Positions 1-10,900 of a stretch of 64,000 nt of DNA are shown here, in pieces (positions within the stretch are counted from its first letter, which is position 1; each line of letters begins with the position of its first letter). The notes under the pieces were generated by a model. That model saw nothing but the letters and a program-made list of their open reading frames with translations, made no database searches and was not told the DNA's origin. Origin of the DNA: Sebastes aleutianus (Eukaryota; Chordata; Actinopteri; Perciformes; Sebastidae); assembly GCA_916700875.1 (NCBI GenBank), contig CAKAKS010000001.1, forward strand, positions 18,256,461-18,320,460. Direction: 5' to 3'. The translations under genes and the position numbers were made by a program.

Positions 1-1939
1 TGAATCTGTGGCTTGGTTCCAGTCCATGAGCTTTGTTTTCATTGTCCCCGTCAACTGTATCATGGCGGGGATTTTCAAGTGTTGCAGCTCGTCTCACAAT
101 ATTTGCAGTGGTGGCGTTATTGTGGATGCGTTTCCATATACTAGATGCAAGCAAAATATGGCACTCACAATGTAAACCATAAGTTAGATAAGCATATTGT
201 TACGTATGGCCGGGTTATCTCTACAGAGGCCTGCATCGGCTGTTTATTGTTGTGTTTTGGAGGTGATTTTTTTTCTCAGTTACCTCTAGTTAAATCTATG
301 TAGATCATTTTGGTTTTATTTGTCCAGGCTTTTAGATATCAGTCTCTGGCATTTCTGTCTGCTACTCAATACAAATCAATGAAATTTCAGCATTTTGAAA
401 AAAAGCATCAACAGCGATCTCTCCAGAATCAGTGCCCAATAATACAATGAAGGTGAAAAGATGATCAGGTTAAGTATTTCTATAATTCCCACGGTTATAT
501 CATTGAGGTCTGTTGACATTTTCACTTCTGTTGTATTGTGGTGGAGGCAGAAATCTCAGAGACGATATCCCTCCCATCCTCCTGACGACAACTCAATACA
601 TTCTTGGCTCATACATCTGCTGAGGAGGACGATGACTACTGCCTTTTAATTTAAAGAAGAAACATACATTTATTTTACTTATATTTATTTTTAGAACAGC
701 TCACATGCTACATGATTTGGATTCTCAGTAAACGGTTGCATCCAGTCTTCTTCAGTCCACCTGAACTAAACACAGCTTAGTTCCTTGGCACCAAACACCA
801 GGACATTAGCTCCAATGGTGACGGCTGCTGATTGTGTCTATAAGTGACACCTAACAATACCATACCCAACACAGACTGGAGTCATAGAGGTTACACTGAA
901 AGGTTGGATGAAAACAGAATTTGCAGGTGGGAAGATATTTCAGGTTGAAATGTTCTGTTGGATGTGATCCTACAGAGCAGATCGGTTTTATTAAATAAAA
1001 GGCACAAATAAAAGAGTAAGAGGAACTTTCTTTTAGGGACCTCCTTTACCCTGACCGCACCAAATACCGTCAAAAATGACTGATGGGTAAATCTTTACTT
1101 CCTCAGATGATCCCAAAAGGTTTTTAGTGAGATCTGCATAAAAGATTTCAAAATAAAACTCATTTGATTTCCCTCCACCACAGCACTACTAGGACACACA
1201 GGAAAAAGGCATGTAAACACATAAATTGATTTTCCTTTGAAACCAGTTCAACTACTTATTTCCATCGTGTGTCTGCAGTCCATGTGACACATTTACAGAT
1301 CTGGAACCAGTCAAATGCGTCACCCGTCGGGCCGGTTCAGTACGGTAAAATACAGTGTTGAATGTGCAAAGTGAACTCTGTGCCATGAATCCTTTTGTTA
1401 AGCCACACAAATACACAAGTGCATGCATGGATTGATTTTAAGTCTGAACATTCAGTACAATAATACATGTTTGATTCTGAAATATTGTTATATACTGTAT
1501 ATTTCTTGATTTTAAAAAAAGTGTCCTTTCTTCATGTCATTTTCAGACAAGATGCACCATTTATATACATTTACTTTACAACTTTATGAGTTATGTCTTT
1601 AAAAAAACAAAGAGGGGGACATTTTTGGGTGATCAACTGGAGCTGCAGGGAGTTCCACTCTGTGCTGCTTTTCTGTCTCTTGTGTTTGTTTCAGCTCTGC
1701 CATCCACAGTAATGCATTCATAAAGCACTGGGTTGTTGCTTCTTCACCCGTCTGTCAGTTCCTGAATGAAGAAAGACGGAGAATCCCAAAGCTGAGAGTC
1801 ATTTACTGACCGACAGTAACTGTTCACACTTCTTGGTCCTTAGTTTGTGGAATGTCCGGCCTCCATCTACTGATCTGTGTCCAGTCACTGTGGTCCGTGT
1901 TGCTGCATCCCCACCCTCAAATCTTTCTCTGCATCCCCG
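1..1939. repeat. Segmental duplication copy A, SCYL1 3' flank
   Basis: This stretch is nearly identical to 25988-29464 and continues off the left edge of the window. It holds no open coding frame that I can support. The first roughly 150 bases correspond to the minus-strand reading frame seen intact in copy B at 25868-26140, but here an extra C in a C run near position 47-50 breaks that frame. The rest reads as 3'-flanking or UTR DNA of the SCYL1 tail on the minus strand. Relative to copy B it lacks the Tc1 element and keeps about 90 bases near 1451-1541 that copy B has lost. Confidence 0.8.
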
Positions 1940-2064
1940 TCAGTCCAGCTTGCGTGCGCCCAGTTTGAGAGGACCTTTAGCAGCTTTGCGCTCCGCCCGT
2001 TTCACCTCCAGCTCTTTCCTCCTCTCCTCCCGTTTCTTCTTGGACAGCTCGGCCTTGCTGAGAC
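1940..2064 (-). CDS. scyl1: SCYL1 copy A last exon with RKLD terminus
   Basis: The 125-base terminal exon starts after a CACCAG acceptor and ends with TGA at 1940-1942. It encodes a basic helical segment ending in RKLD, the COPI-binding tail. Confidence 0.88.
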
Positions 2065-3410
2065 CTGGTGGACGATAAAGACAGCCGGTTCAATGCACGG
2101 GCGGACAGATTGTTAGTTAATGGTCATCTAACAAGAATATTTGAGCATTAGTGTGATTACAGAAGAAGTTCAAGTGAAGTCACAAGTCATTGGTGTTAAA
2201 GTCCAAGTCTAGATGCAAGTCTTTTCTGATTTTATCAAGTCGAGTCTAAAGCCATCAAATTTGTGACTTGAGTCTGACTCAAGACCGTCATGTGTCTCGA
2301 GTTCACACCTCTGCAGAGAAGTAAAAATGGTCCAGTGATGTGACAGAAAAAGGTTTTATATTTCTGATAAGGAGGGCCAGCTGAGAGACTTACCCTGGTT
2401 CCCATCCACTGACTCCCAGCTCTCCTCAGCCCCCCAGTCTCCTGTTGCCTCTGCAGACCAGCCATCTCCAGTCTGACCAGGAGAGAACACAACACACACA
2501 TCACTGTACAGACATGCAGGTACTGTAAAGATAATCCTGACTGTTTATTCCTCTACAGATCAACTTCTCATCAAGAAGGTGCAGTATTTTTACCTCATTA
2601 ACCTCGAGTCTTACATTTCGGGAAAAAAGCTTACTCGTTTTCTTAGTGAGAGTTAGATGGGAGGATCGATAACACTCATGTCTGTACACTTAATGTGTAA
2701 AGCAAGAGCCAGCAGGTAGTTAGCTTAGCTTAGCATAAAGACCTGAAGCAGGGGGAAACAGCTAGCCTGGCTCTGAAAACGTTTTCAGAACGCAACTCCC
2801 CATAAAACCATAACTTGTTGTATTTACACTTTGGTTGTTGTTCAGATTAGACAAATGATATGTAACGTGTTAAGCTGTGAGCTTCAGAGGAGCTGTAGGT
2901 GGATAACTGCCTCAGATAACAATGTGAATAACTTACTTTGCAGATTTTGAATACTTTAAAACTTTAAATCAATAAAGATGCAGACTTTTTATTCCTATTA
3001 ATAGATTTTTGTTGTGTTTTTTCAGAATTCACAATTTGTGACTGTTCTGTTTATTCAAAATCTAATCAACACTAATTTAAATCTGTCCCTCTCTTGCTCC
3101 TGTGTGTTTTTGCCGTCCTCACCGTGGCAGCAGTGCCGGCTGTGTTTCTCTGGGACACGCTGGCGAACAGATCATTCTGACCGGCCCCCTTGGAGGCGGA
3201 TCTGTTGGTGTCCCAGTTGTACTCACTGGCTAACCGCACCCCTTCTGGCAGGGGGAGCGTCGTCATGTTGGCCAGGGTTGTGTCCGTGTCCTCTTCCCCC
3301 CAGTCATTGCCCCAGCCTTCCTCGCCCGCAGAGCTCTGACCCTGCCCTTCCTTCTCGTTGGACCAGCTGTCATCTGCGTCCCAGCCTGAGCTGCTCCAGT
3401 CGGCGCTCTG
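1940..3410 (-). CDS. scyl1: SCYL1 C-terminal exons, copy A (partial gene)
   Basis: Three minus-strand exons (3123-3410, 2394-2472, 1940-2064) join in frame into 163 codons plus a stop. SCYL1 is a catalytically inactive kinase-like protein that binds COPI coats and works in Golgi-ER traffic. The first exon carries the Trp/Asp/Glu-rich segment and a block closely resembling human SCYL1 (PEGVRLASEYNW). The last exon gives the Lys/Arg/Glu-rich helix and ends GARKLD, where C-terminal RKLD is the known COPI-binding signal. Splice sites fit: an acceptor after a T-run at 3411, donors GCCACG/GTGAGG and AACCAGG/GTAAGT, and an acceptor CACCAG before 2064. Kinase and HEAT-repeat exons are not found to the right, where the PLAAT gene starts instead, so this is a 3' fragment or a chimeric gene. 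The frame is intact, unlike copy B. Confidence 0.85.
2172..2313. mobile_element. Deleted remnant of an hAT-type MITE (copy A)
   Basis: Only the right end of a teleost MITE rich in AAGTC/GAGTC motifs remains, ending in GAGTTCACACCTCTG. The complete version is at 29730-30378 in copy B. The left part was lost by a deletion that joins two CAAGTGAAG motifs. Confidence 0.75.
2394..2472 (-). CDS. scyl1: SCYL1 copy A penultimate exon
   Basis: The 79-base exon has a TCCTGGTCAG acceptor and a GTAAGT donor. It encodes an acidic Trp-containing stretch equivalent to the SWGEDNWEGLE region of the human protein and ends in phase 1, matching the next exon. Confidence 0.85.
2540..2830. repeat. Dispersed teleost repeat beside SCYL1 exon
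   Basis: This noncoding block contains the strings AGCTTAGCTTAGCATAAAG and CAGGGGGAAACAGCTAGC, which I recognise as part of a high-copy percomorph-fish repeat. The duplicated version lies at 30600-30890, so the repeat was in place before the segmental duplication. Confidence 0.55.
3123..3410 (-). CDS. scyl1: SCYL1 copy A antepenultimate exon
   Basis: The 288-base exon is phase 0 at both ends. It contains repeated Trp-Asp/Glu motifs and the conserved EGVRLASEYNW block. The acceptor has two possible AGs, giving a start at 3410 or 3407. The donor is GCCACG/GTGAGG. Confidence 0.82.
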
Positions 3411-3542
3411 CTAAAAAAATAAACAAAAAACATTACAAATATCAAAAAAGTTAGATTATTTTTCTATCAATCAACTAATAGATTAATCAAAATAAGGAAA
3501 TAATAAATAAAGGAAATAATCCTTAGTTGCATTGCAGCCCTA

Positions 3543-4020
3543 AAATATATTCCATCTTGTACAAAATAAAAAATACCCAACAATTGCTGGATACGGATCT
3601 ACAAATACCAGCTTTGTTCCAACTGATATCATTTTAAAGAATGTTTAGGTGTTGGTCAGAACAAACAACCACAGTAAAACAACATGTTGGGCTTTAACAG
3701 CTTGTCATGTGTATATATGTCTTTTTTTTTTTTTACTTTTCATAGAGCTATATGAATAATCGTGTGTCTCTCTCTCTGTATGTTTTATCAATTTATTAAA
3801 ATATATTTCAATAAAATAACTACTATTACTGGTATTTTTCATTGTAATTCTTCTTCTTATTATTATTATGTTTTTTTTTTCTAATCAAATACTAGCTTTG
3901 TTCCAACTGATATCATTTTATAGAATGTTTAGGTGTTGGTCAGAACAAACAACCACAGTAAAACAATACAGCTTGTCATGTTTATATATGTCTTTTATAA
4001 CTTTAACTGAAAAGTACTCA
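3543..4020. repeat. Left arm of a diverged inverted repeat, internally duplicated
   Basis: Positions 3543-3822 match the reverse complement of 5262-5480 at most positions, including the TACCCAACA, TGCTGGATAC and ACAAACAACCACAGTA stretches. A second direct copy of the middle part lies at 3890-4010. The block is AT-rich and has no coding frame. Confidence 0.75.
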
Positions 4021-4195
4021 ATGTATCCTCTCTGGTTAATTCAGTAACTTTCAACATGAGCTATAGAATAGAATAGGAACATATAAAGGTCTGACCCACT
4101 AATCTTAGTACAGTTAACTCTAATACAACATGTGTTAAAGTGTCTTTAGAGTCTGGTTGTAGTAGTTCAGTCAGCTTCCTCTCCTCCTCCACTAC

Positions 4196-4401
4196 TCACC
4201 TCAGAGCATTGGTCTGCGCTGTGTGAGTGTGTGAGCTCTGCATCGCTTTCAGCGGACTCCCGTCCAACACCACAGACATCGTTTGGTCTTTTAACATCCA
4301 GTTTCAGGACAGAAATACACCGAAAGGGCGCTCCAGAGCTGGATGTTGGGACTTCTCCGTCGGTAGAAAAAGAGGACGGCTGACAATGACAGCTGACGTC
4401 A
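4196..4401 (-). promoter_or_regulatory. Candidate CRE promoter and first exon, minus strand
   Basis: A perfect cAMP-response palindrome TGACGTCA sits at 4394-4401. Downstream on the minus strand are about 200 bases ending in a strong donor, CTCTGAG/GTGAGT, near 4196. ATG codons lie in this stretch; one frame begins MSVVLDGSPLKAM. A different frame stays open and could join in phase 0 to the SCYL1 exon at 3410. I cannot tell whether this is a SCYL1 internal exon, a replacement first exon or an unrelated gene start. Confidence 0.35.
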
Positions 4402-4737
4402 CTGGCGACACCTAGTGGTACTGTGTGGAAGTGCTGTATTTATTTATTTATTTATTTATTCAGCTGAGGGTTGTGTGATACAGTGTCAAACTAATAAATC
4501 ACAATACGATTAATATAAGAAAAAAACTTTTTGGGTGTAAAAAAGGTAAAAAAATAATAATAATTAGAAATCAGAAACAAGTTCATTTTCAAGTATGTTT
4601 TCATATACAAGCAATTTACACTGTTTAAAATGATTAAATGTGCAAAAATTGTTGACCAAAGAATGAGCATGAGTGTTCACAGTATAAAGAAAAAAAAAGA
4701 TGAAAGCTGATGGCTGAGTATGTATATATTCTTTTAA

Positions 4738-5153
4738 AGGTCCCATATTGTAAAAAGTAAGATTTTCATGTCTTTTATATTGTAAAGCAGGTTTAAGTGC
4801 TTTATAAATACTGTGAAAGTATCGAAGAGCTCAATATACAGAGAAATACACACAGCCCTTATTCAGAAATTGTGCGTTTGAAACAAGCCGTTAGGATTTC
4901 TGTCCATTTGTGATGTCACAAATATACAATATTTAGACCATTACACGGTTTTAAATGTAAACATTCTAAATGTGTTGCAATTCCGTTGAAATGCACTAAA
5001 ACGGAGCATTTCAGACAGAGGGTAAATACAGGTATATTCAAGCAGACAGTATGAGGAAAATAAAGTTTTTTTTAACATTACAGCATGTAAACATGTTCTA
5101 GTAGAAACACATAATACAAGTATGAACCTGAAAATTTGCATGATATGGGACCT
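4738..5153. mobile_element. TTAA-flanked MITE, TIR AGGTCCCATAT
   Basis: The ends are inverted repeats: AGGTCCCATAT at the left and ATATGGGACC at the right, flanked on both sides by TTAA (4734-4737 and 5154-5157). No open frame lies inside. The TTAA target points to a piggyBac- or Kolobok-type non-autonomous element. I recognise it as a common teleost repeat. Confidence 0.75.
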
Positions 5154-5261
5154 TTAAATGATGCATTCATAAACTCAATCTAAAACTAACAAAATTTATA
5201 AATTCTAATTTGACGATTAATAATTCTGTTTCCTTATTCTGTCTGTAAAAGTTGAATTATT

Positions 5262-5480
5262 TATTTTATTAAAATATATTTTAATAAATTGATAATACAC
5301 ACACAAACACACACAATTATTCATATTTGTTCTACTGTGGTTGTTTGTCCTGATCAACACACAACCATATTTTAAAATTATATCAGTTGGAGCAAAGCTA
5401 GTATTTGTAGATCTGTATCCAGCAAATGTTGGGTATTTTTCTTTTGTACAAGATTTAAATGGAATATATTTTATTATTTT
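5262..5480. repeat. Right arm of the inverted repeat with 3543-3822
   Basis: This is the inverted partner of the left arm. Between the two arms lie a second partial copy, the CRE/first-exon candidate and the TTAA MITE. The pair could be long terminal inverted repeats of one element of about 1.9 kb or two independent insertions in opposite orientation. Confidence 0.7.
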
Positions 5481-5486
5481 CCTTTT

Positions 5487-5560
5487 ATTATTATCATAAT
5501 TATTATTATAATTATGATAATTATAATAATTATTATTATTATCATTATTATTGTCATTAT
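5487..5560. repeat. ATT/ATC microsatellite
   Basis: Imperfect trinucleotide repeats. They create spurious Tyr/Asn/Ile-rich frames that are not genes. Confidence 0.9.
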
Positions 5561-5639
5561 CTATTTATTTTGACTAACACAGTGTTATTACTATTAGATG
5601 AAGCCAGCAACGTGAACGTTGACGTTTTGACGTTTGATT

Positions 5640-5785
5640 GATGCTTTTATTCTGAAGGTCCCGAGCTCACCTGATAAACAGAGCAGAGATCAGCTGATCG
5701 CTCACTGCTGCATTTTGACTCTTTGGTGTCTCTCTGGTTTCGTTTCTGATACTTAAACGAGCTCCTGTGGACATTATATTTAAAG
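5640..5785 (+). promoter_or_regulatory. Probable 5' noncoding exon and promoter of the PLAAT gene
   Basis: This is a less AT-rich segment between microsatellites. It ends in a good donor, TTTAAAG/GTAAGAG at 5785/5786, on the same strand as the PLAAT exons. TGACGT-like motifs lie just upstream near 5615-5635. It has no ATG leading into the downstream frame, so it would be 5' UTR. The exon start is a guess. Confidence 0.4.
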
Positions 5786-5789
5786 GTAA

Positions 5790-7244
5790 GAGCACGAACT
5801 GTTAAAGCCATGGCAGTGGGCCGTGTTTCCGTGATACTAACGTGTTTTATAGCTAATATATGATGTAACGTTAGCAACACCTATTGCAGTACAACGTGTA
5901 ATACAATTAATCCTACCTTTTATAGAGGTTATAATATAATTGTACAGCGGTGTTGATGAAACTTTACAGTCATTTTGGAGGTTTGTGGTGCAGTTGAATT
6001 AAATAGCGTTGTACTGATAATAATAATAATAATTATTATAATGATAATGATAATGACAATAATAATGATAATAATAATAACAATAATGATAATAATGATA
6101 ATAATAATAATAACTATAATAATAATAACAAAAATAATGATAATAATAATAATAATAAATAACAACAACAATAATAATAATAAAGTGTAAGAAAATATAA
6201 AGATTCTCAAAAACACTATCCATTTTTAATTAATAGTTTACATGCAATGATTAAGTCAGTCAATACTTTATTTCACTTGTGTGCCCTCTCAGAGTAGTGC
6301 TATGATGTTGGATGTCACAGGGACTGTGATAAATGCAAATACAGATCCCACTGTTCTGATTGCATTAAGTAAACTTTTTTTACTCAGATTTTATGCATAT
6401 GGTGGTGTTTCTTTATACTATTGACAGTTTTCCTAAAATTTAATTTTAAAAATTGCAATATATCGCCTTGGTTACTGTATCACAATATATTACAATATAT
6501 TGAATTGTAACCGCTGTATCATGATACATATCATATCGCCAGATTCTTGCCAATATACAGCCCTAATAATAATGTAATTTACACGCAGCAAGCTAAAACC
6601 AATGCAGTCTAATACAACAGTCCTGCATCAAATCCTACCTCCATGAAGGTTATAATGTTCAGTGTATAATACACTGACAGGTGTTTCTATTAATTTGTCC
6701 ACCTCATTTATATCAGTGATGGTAGGATAAATAACAGAAACTTCTTTCAGTATAATACTACAGTGCAATTTAACAGCACCACAAACTACAGCCTCCAAAA
6801 TGATCATGAAATTGAATCATCTCCTCTCTAAAGTTATATTATAATACTATAATCTTCATGAAGGTAGGATTTATTACAGGACTTTAGTATGAGACTACAT
6901 TAGTTTAGCTAGGTGTACCTAATAAACTGGTATATAGATGTACTATATATACACATGAGCTGTAATGACATGTGACACATCATCTGGGTATAATTGATAA
7001 TCCACATGTGATTATTATTATTACAAGGAGTGATCACACAATACCCATGGGAATAAAGATTATATTATTAGTACAGCATTAAATGTAAATATATTCTTAA
7101 GCAGTGCTGTGTTAGACTTGTGTATACTTTTGAGTTTACCAATAAATCAAGAGCGAACAAGAAAAAACACACGCATACCTTTTCACCATAGAGATAGTAA
7201 ACTATTGTTGTAGTGTTGTGTTCTAATATTTGGTCTATAACATG
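5790..7244. other. Noncoding PLAAT first intron
   Basis: No gene is seen. The stretch holds an AAT microsatellite (about 6019-6183) and a repeat fragment near 6460-6565 containing ATATCGCC and ATACAGCCCTA, which resembles the end of a common teleost transposon. Confidence 0.6.
6019..6183. repeat. AAT/GAT microsatellite
   Basis: About 165 bases of imperfect AAT, AAC and GAT trinucleotides. All frames crossing it are low-complexity artefacts. Confidence 0.95.
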
Positions 7245-7864
7245 CAGTGGTGGAAGAGAGTACTTGGATCTTTTACTTAAGTAAAAGTACCAATACCACG
7301 ATGTATAAGTACTCCATTGCAAGTAAAAGTCATTCATTCAAATATAATTTATATTTATATTATATTATATATAATATCAGTAGTTTTGTTCATCAGTTCC
7401 TAACTCTAGGGTCAGATCCCACAGGGTCACAAAATTAATCGTGAGTCGTGAGATGATTAATCGGGTAGAAAAGAAAAAAGGTCTGCAAATTTCTATTAAT
7501 ATTTTGGAATTTTCTCTGACCTTTGATTTTTAGTGAAATGTTGGAGAATTTCATCTCTTTGGGATTCAGTTATTTAAATAAAACTATCTGAAAAATTTGG
7601 GGGGCCAAACTAAAGCAGCCACTTGTTTAATTATTAACAAATTATATTTTATAAACTGATCATATGTTGTTGTTTTTTTGTAACTACTAACTATATGTCA
7701 AATAATTGTAGTGGAGTAAAATGTACAATATTTCCCTTTGAAATGTAGTCAAGTAGAAGTATAAAGAAGCATAAAATGGAAATACTCAAGTAAAGAACAC
7801 ATACCTCAAAACTGTACTTAAGTGCAGTACCTGAGTAAAAGTACTTAGTTGCTTTCCACCACTG
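7245..7864. mobile_element. hAT MITE with perfect 8-bp TSD
   Basis: The terminal inverted repeats are CAGTGGTGGAA and TTCCACCACTG. Perfect 8-base duplications ATAACATG flank it at 7237-7244 and 7865-7872. The subterminal AAGTAAAAGTACTT-type motifs mark a MITE family known from many fish genomes. It encodes nothing. Its right edge is only 22 bases from the first base of PLAAT exon 2, so the duplicated target lies inside the splice-acceptor region. Confidence 0.9.
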
Positions 7865-7886
7865 ATAACATGATTTGTTCCTGCAG

Positions 7887-7959
7887 GAGCTGAAAGTCAC
7901 CTGGAAAGTCAAACCAGTCGAAACCAGCCGAAAGAAGCACTGACATGGCCCTGACACTG
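7887..7959 (+). CDS. PLAAT exon 2: 5' UTR end and first five codons
   Basis: The acceptor TTCCTGCAG ends at 7886. The ATG at 7945 starts five codons (MALTL). The donor is CTG/GTTAGA, a weaker +4/+5 context than the other donors. Phase 0 matches exon 3. Confidence 0.8.
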
Positions 7960-10900
7960 GTTAGAAAATGGTCACCTAATCACAATATAGAAAATTAGAC
8001 TATTTTTGGTTGTTTATTTTTTTGCTGTTCTTGTTTACTATGTGGCGGTACTGAGTTCCCCAGACTTTAGTTGTTCAGTCAGAAGACTGAAAAACAGTTC
8101 CCATCCACATAATAATATAAAATAAAACGCCTCCTTAATAATAATAATGAACAAATGCCTCTATAATAACAAACAATTAAGGAAACTGAAATATTGTTTT
8201 TATTTTTCCTTTTAGCCTCCTTTAAAGTTTTCCCAAATAAAATACACTAAAAGAAATGGGTATAAAGGGTTTCATTGAAAATCAACAAATGAATAGAATA
8301 CAAAAATACAGCCTGCAGGCGTTAGGCTATCGTAAGGCAAGCCAGATCGTTGCACAAATAGCACCTAATCGTCCCAGTGCAGGTAACCCAATTCATTGGC
8401 ACTTAACTTGTTTCCCCAACTAGGAGAGTCAACACTCTCAACAAACAAAACACAAAGATCACAGAATCCCAAAAGGGCCTAAAACAGACCAGAGTTTCTG
8501 GTAAAGCTGATAACACATGTTGCATTGAGTGAAGGAGAGATCAGAATGACACTGGGTGTGCAGTTTCCCTCCTCTTTTAAGCCCTACAGAAAGGGCGTCG
8601 TTACACCCTGATTGGCCAAGAGGGGAATGCACCAAGCTGCTCTCAACTATCATTTAAGAGCCAGTCCCCACACCCTGCGCAACAGGTGAACTGAATAACC
8701 CTCTAATCACTCAGCAATTCAACCAAAAAACACCAGGGAAAAGGGAAACAACAGCAAGCACCAGAGAATTGGCAGCTGCCACACTCCCTCCCCCATATAA
8801 TAAACACCGCCTCCAAGGTGTTTTACACACATCCTTTAGACAGTTATTTACCTGTAATACAATGTCACAAAAAACCCATAAATTCATCCTCATCACTAGT
8901 GTCACTGTCCAGAAAAATGCGCATGACCGCCTCTCTCTCCTGAGCCTCCACTTCAACAGAGGTTGGGCGACACTCCTTCAAATCACACACATTAACCACC
9001 CTTAGATCCTGTCCGGTGTCCTCACGCACAATCCTGTAATTCACAGGGCCTACTTGCTCAACAATGCGGTACGGACCAATCCATCGTGGGGCCAGTTTAG
9101 CTGTGTAATTTTTGGAAGCCTTGGAGACGGGATGGGCTTTCATCCAGACCCTATCCTTCATTTCATATGTGACATGTCGCCTGTTTTTGTTGTAGGTATG
9201 AGCCTGTTTCCTTTTTGCCTGTGCCAGATTGGACTCTACCAGAGCTCGGACATTTTTCAGAGCACGTGGGACCTGAGAAGAGGGCTCAAAAGCTCTGGCA
9301 AAAGGTCCCTTCAAAGATCCTCTAAGCAGCAACTCAGCTGGGGAAAAGCCGGTGGCTTCATTGACTGCGGAGTTCAGGGCAAAACGCAACTCCGGTATGA
9401 AACGATCCCAACTCTTATGCTTCTCTCCAACATACGAAGCTATCATGCTTTTTAGTGAGCGGTTAATACGCTCAGTCATGTTAGTCTGTGGATGATAGGC
9501 AGTTGTGAGTTTATGGACAACCCCCCAGCTATCACACAACTCTTTGAAAACCTCTGATGTGAACTGAGGTCCCCGATCTGATAAGACATGTTTTGGGACA
9601 CCCCAACGTGTAAAGATGTCCTTCCGCAGACATTTGCTGATTGTGGAAGCAGTAGCATTACGTAAAGGAAACAACTCAACCCAACGACTATAATAATCTA
9701 CCACAACAAGTAATTGGGTGTTTCCCAGGGAACTACGAGGCAGAGGGCCCATGAGGTCCAAACCAAGCATTTCCCATGGCTCCGTTACCTTTGTCTGCTG
9801 GAGCAAGCCAGCAGGCTTCCTGGACTCAGGTTTATATTTCTGACAAATAGTACAAGATCTTACATATTCTGCGACATCTGTCCATATTTTCGGCCAGTAT
9901 GCAACTTCACGAATCCTTTGCTGGGTCTTATATCGTCCAAAATGACCACTCAAAGGATTATCGTGGTATGCATGCAAGACGACTGGACGAAGTGACTGTG
10001 GAACATATACCTGGTATAGGTCACCACAGTCAAGATGTTTGGTTTTCCTGTAAACCGTATCCTCCAAAATGACAAAACCGGAGTCTGCTTCACCGCCAGG
10101 TTTGTCATCAGTGAGTAGTGCCTGATATATTTTCTGGATGTCTGGATCACTCCTCTGGGCTTTCCAGATATCCTCATCAGTCAGAGGAAAAGGTACAAAC
10201 TTCTCATCCCGTGTCAGGGAACGAGTGTACAATGCAAGGGAGGCCGGACCAGTGGCCCGCGACAGAGCATCCGGTGCGTTGTTCAACTTACCCTTACGAT
10301 ATACAATCGTAAAAGAAAATTCCTGCAGACGCAGTGCCCAGCGTATAAGCCTGGAGCTAGCTTTATTGGTGTTAAAGACCCACAACAACGAAGAGTGGTC
10401 AGTGACAACAACGAAAGGTTTCCCTTCCAGATAGTGTCTCCATTTCTCCAGACTCCACACCACAGCCAGACATTCCCGTTCTGTTGTGGAGTAATTTTGC
10501 TCCGACCTTGTTAGAGAGCGACTGCCATAAGCGATAACCTCTTCTCTAGAGGAAGTGTTCGATCTCTGAGCCAAAACTGCCCCTAGACCCGTAGAACTTG
10601 CATCGGTGTAGACGACAAATGTGTTACACATATCAGGGTGACCAAGGACAGGAGGAGAGGTCAGATGGTCTTTGAGACATTGAAATGCCTTCTGACACTC
10701 CTCTGACCACTTAAACACGACTCCTTTCTTTTTCAGCGCATTCAGGGGCTCCGCAATCATTGAAAAGTTAGGGACATAACGGTGGTACCATCCAGCCAGA
10801 CCCAAAAACCTTTGAACTTCCTTGAGGTTTCTTGGCACAGGGTAATCACAAAGTGCTTCTGTCTTTGCTGGATCTGCTCGCACTCCCTCCTTGCTCACTA

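Noticed and set aside
3014..3454. 146-codon plus-strand frame
   Set aside because: It overlaps the SCYL1 exon antisense; the minus strand has the conserved protein and splice sites.
5929..6223. Ile/Tyr/Asn-rich frames of 70-95 codons
   Set aside because: They lie entirely in an AAT/ATT microsatellite; composition is purely repeat-driven.
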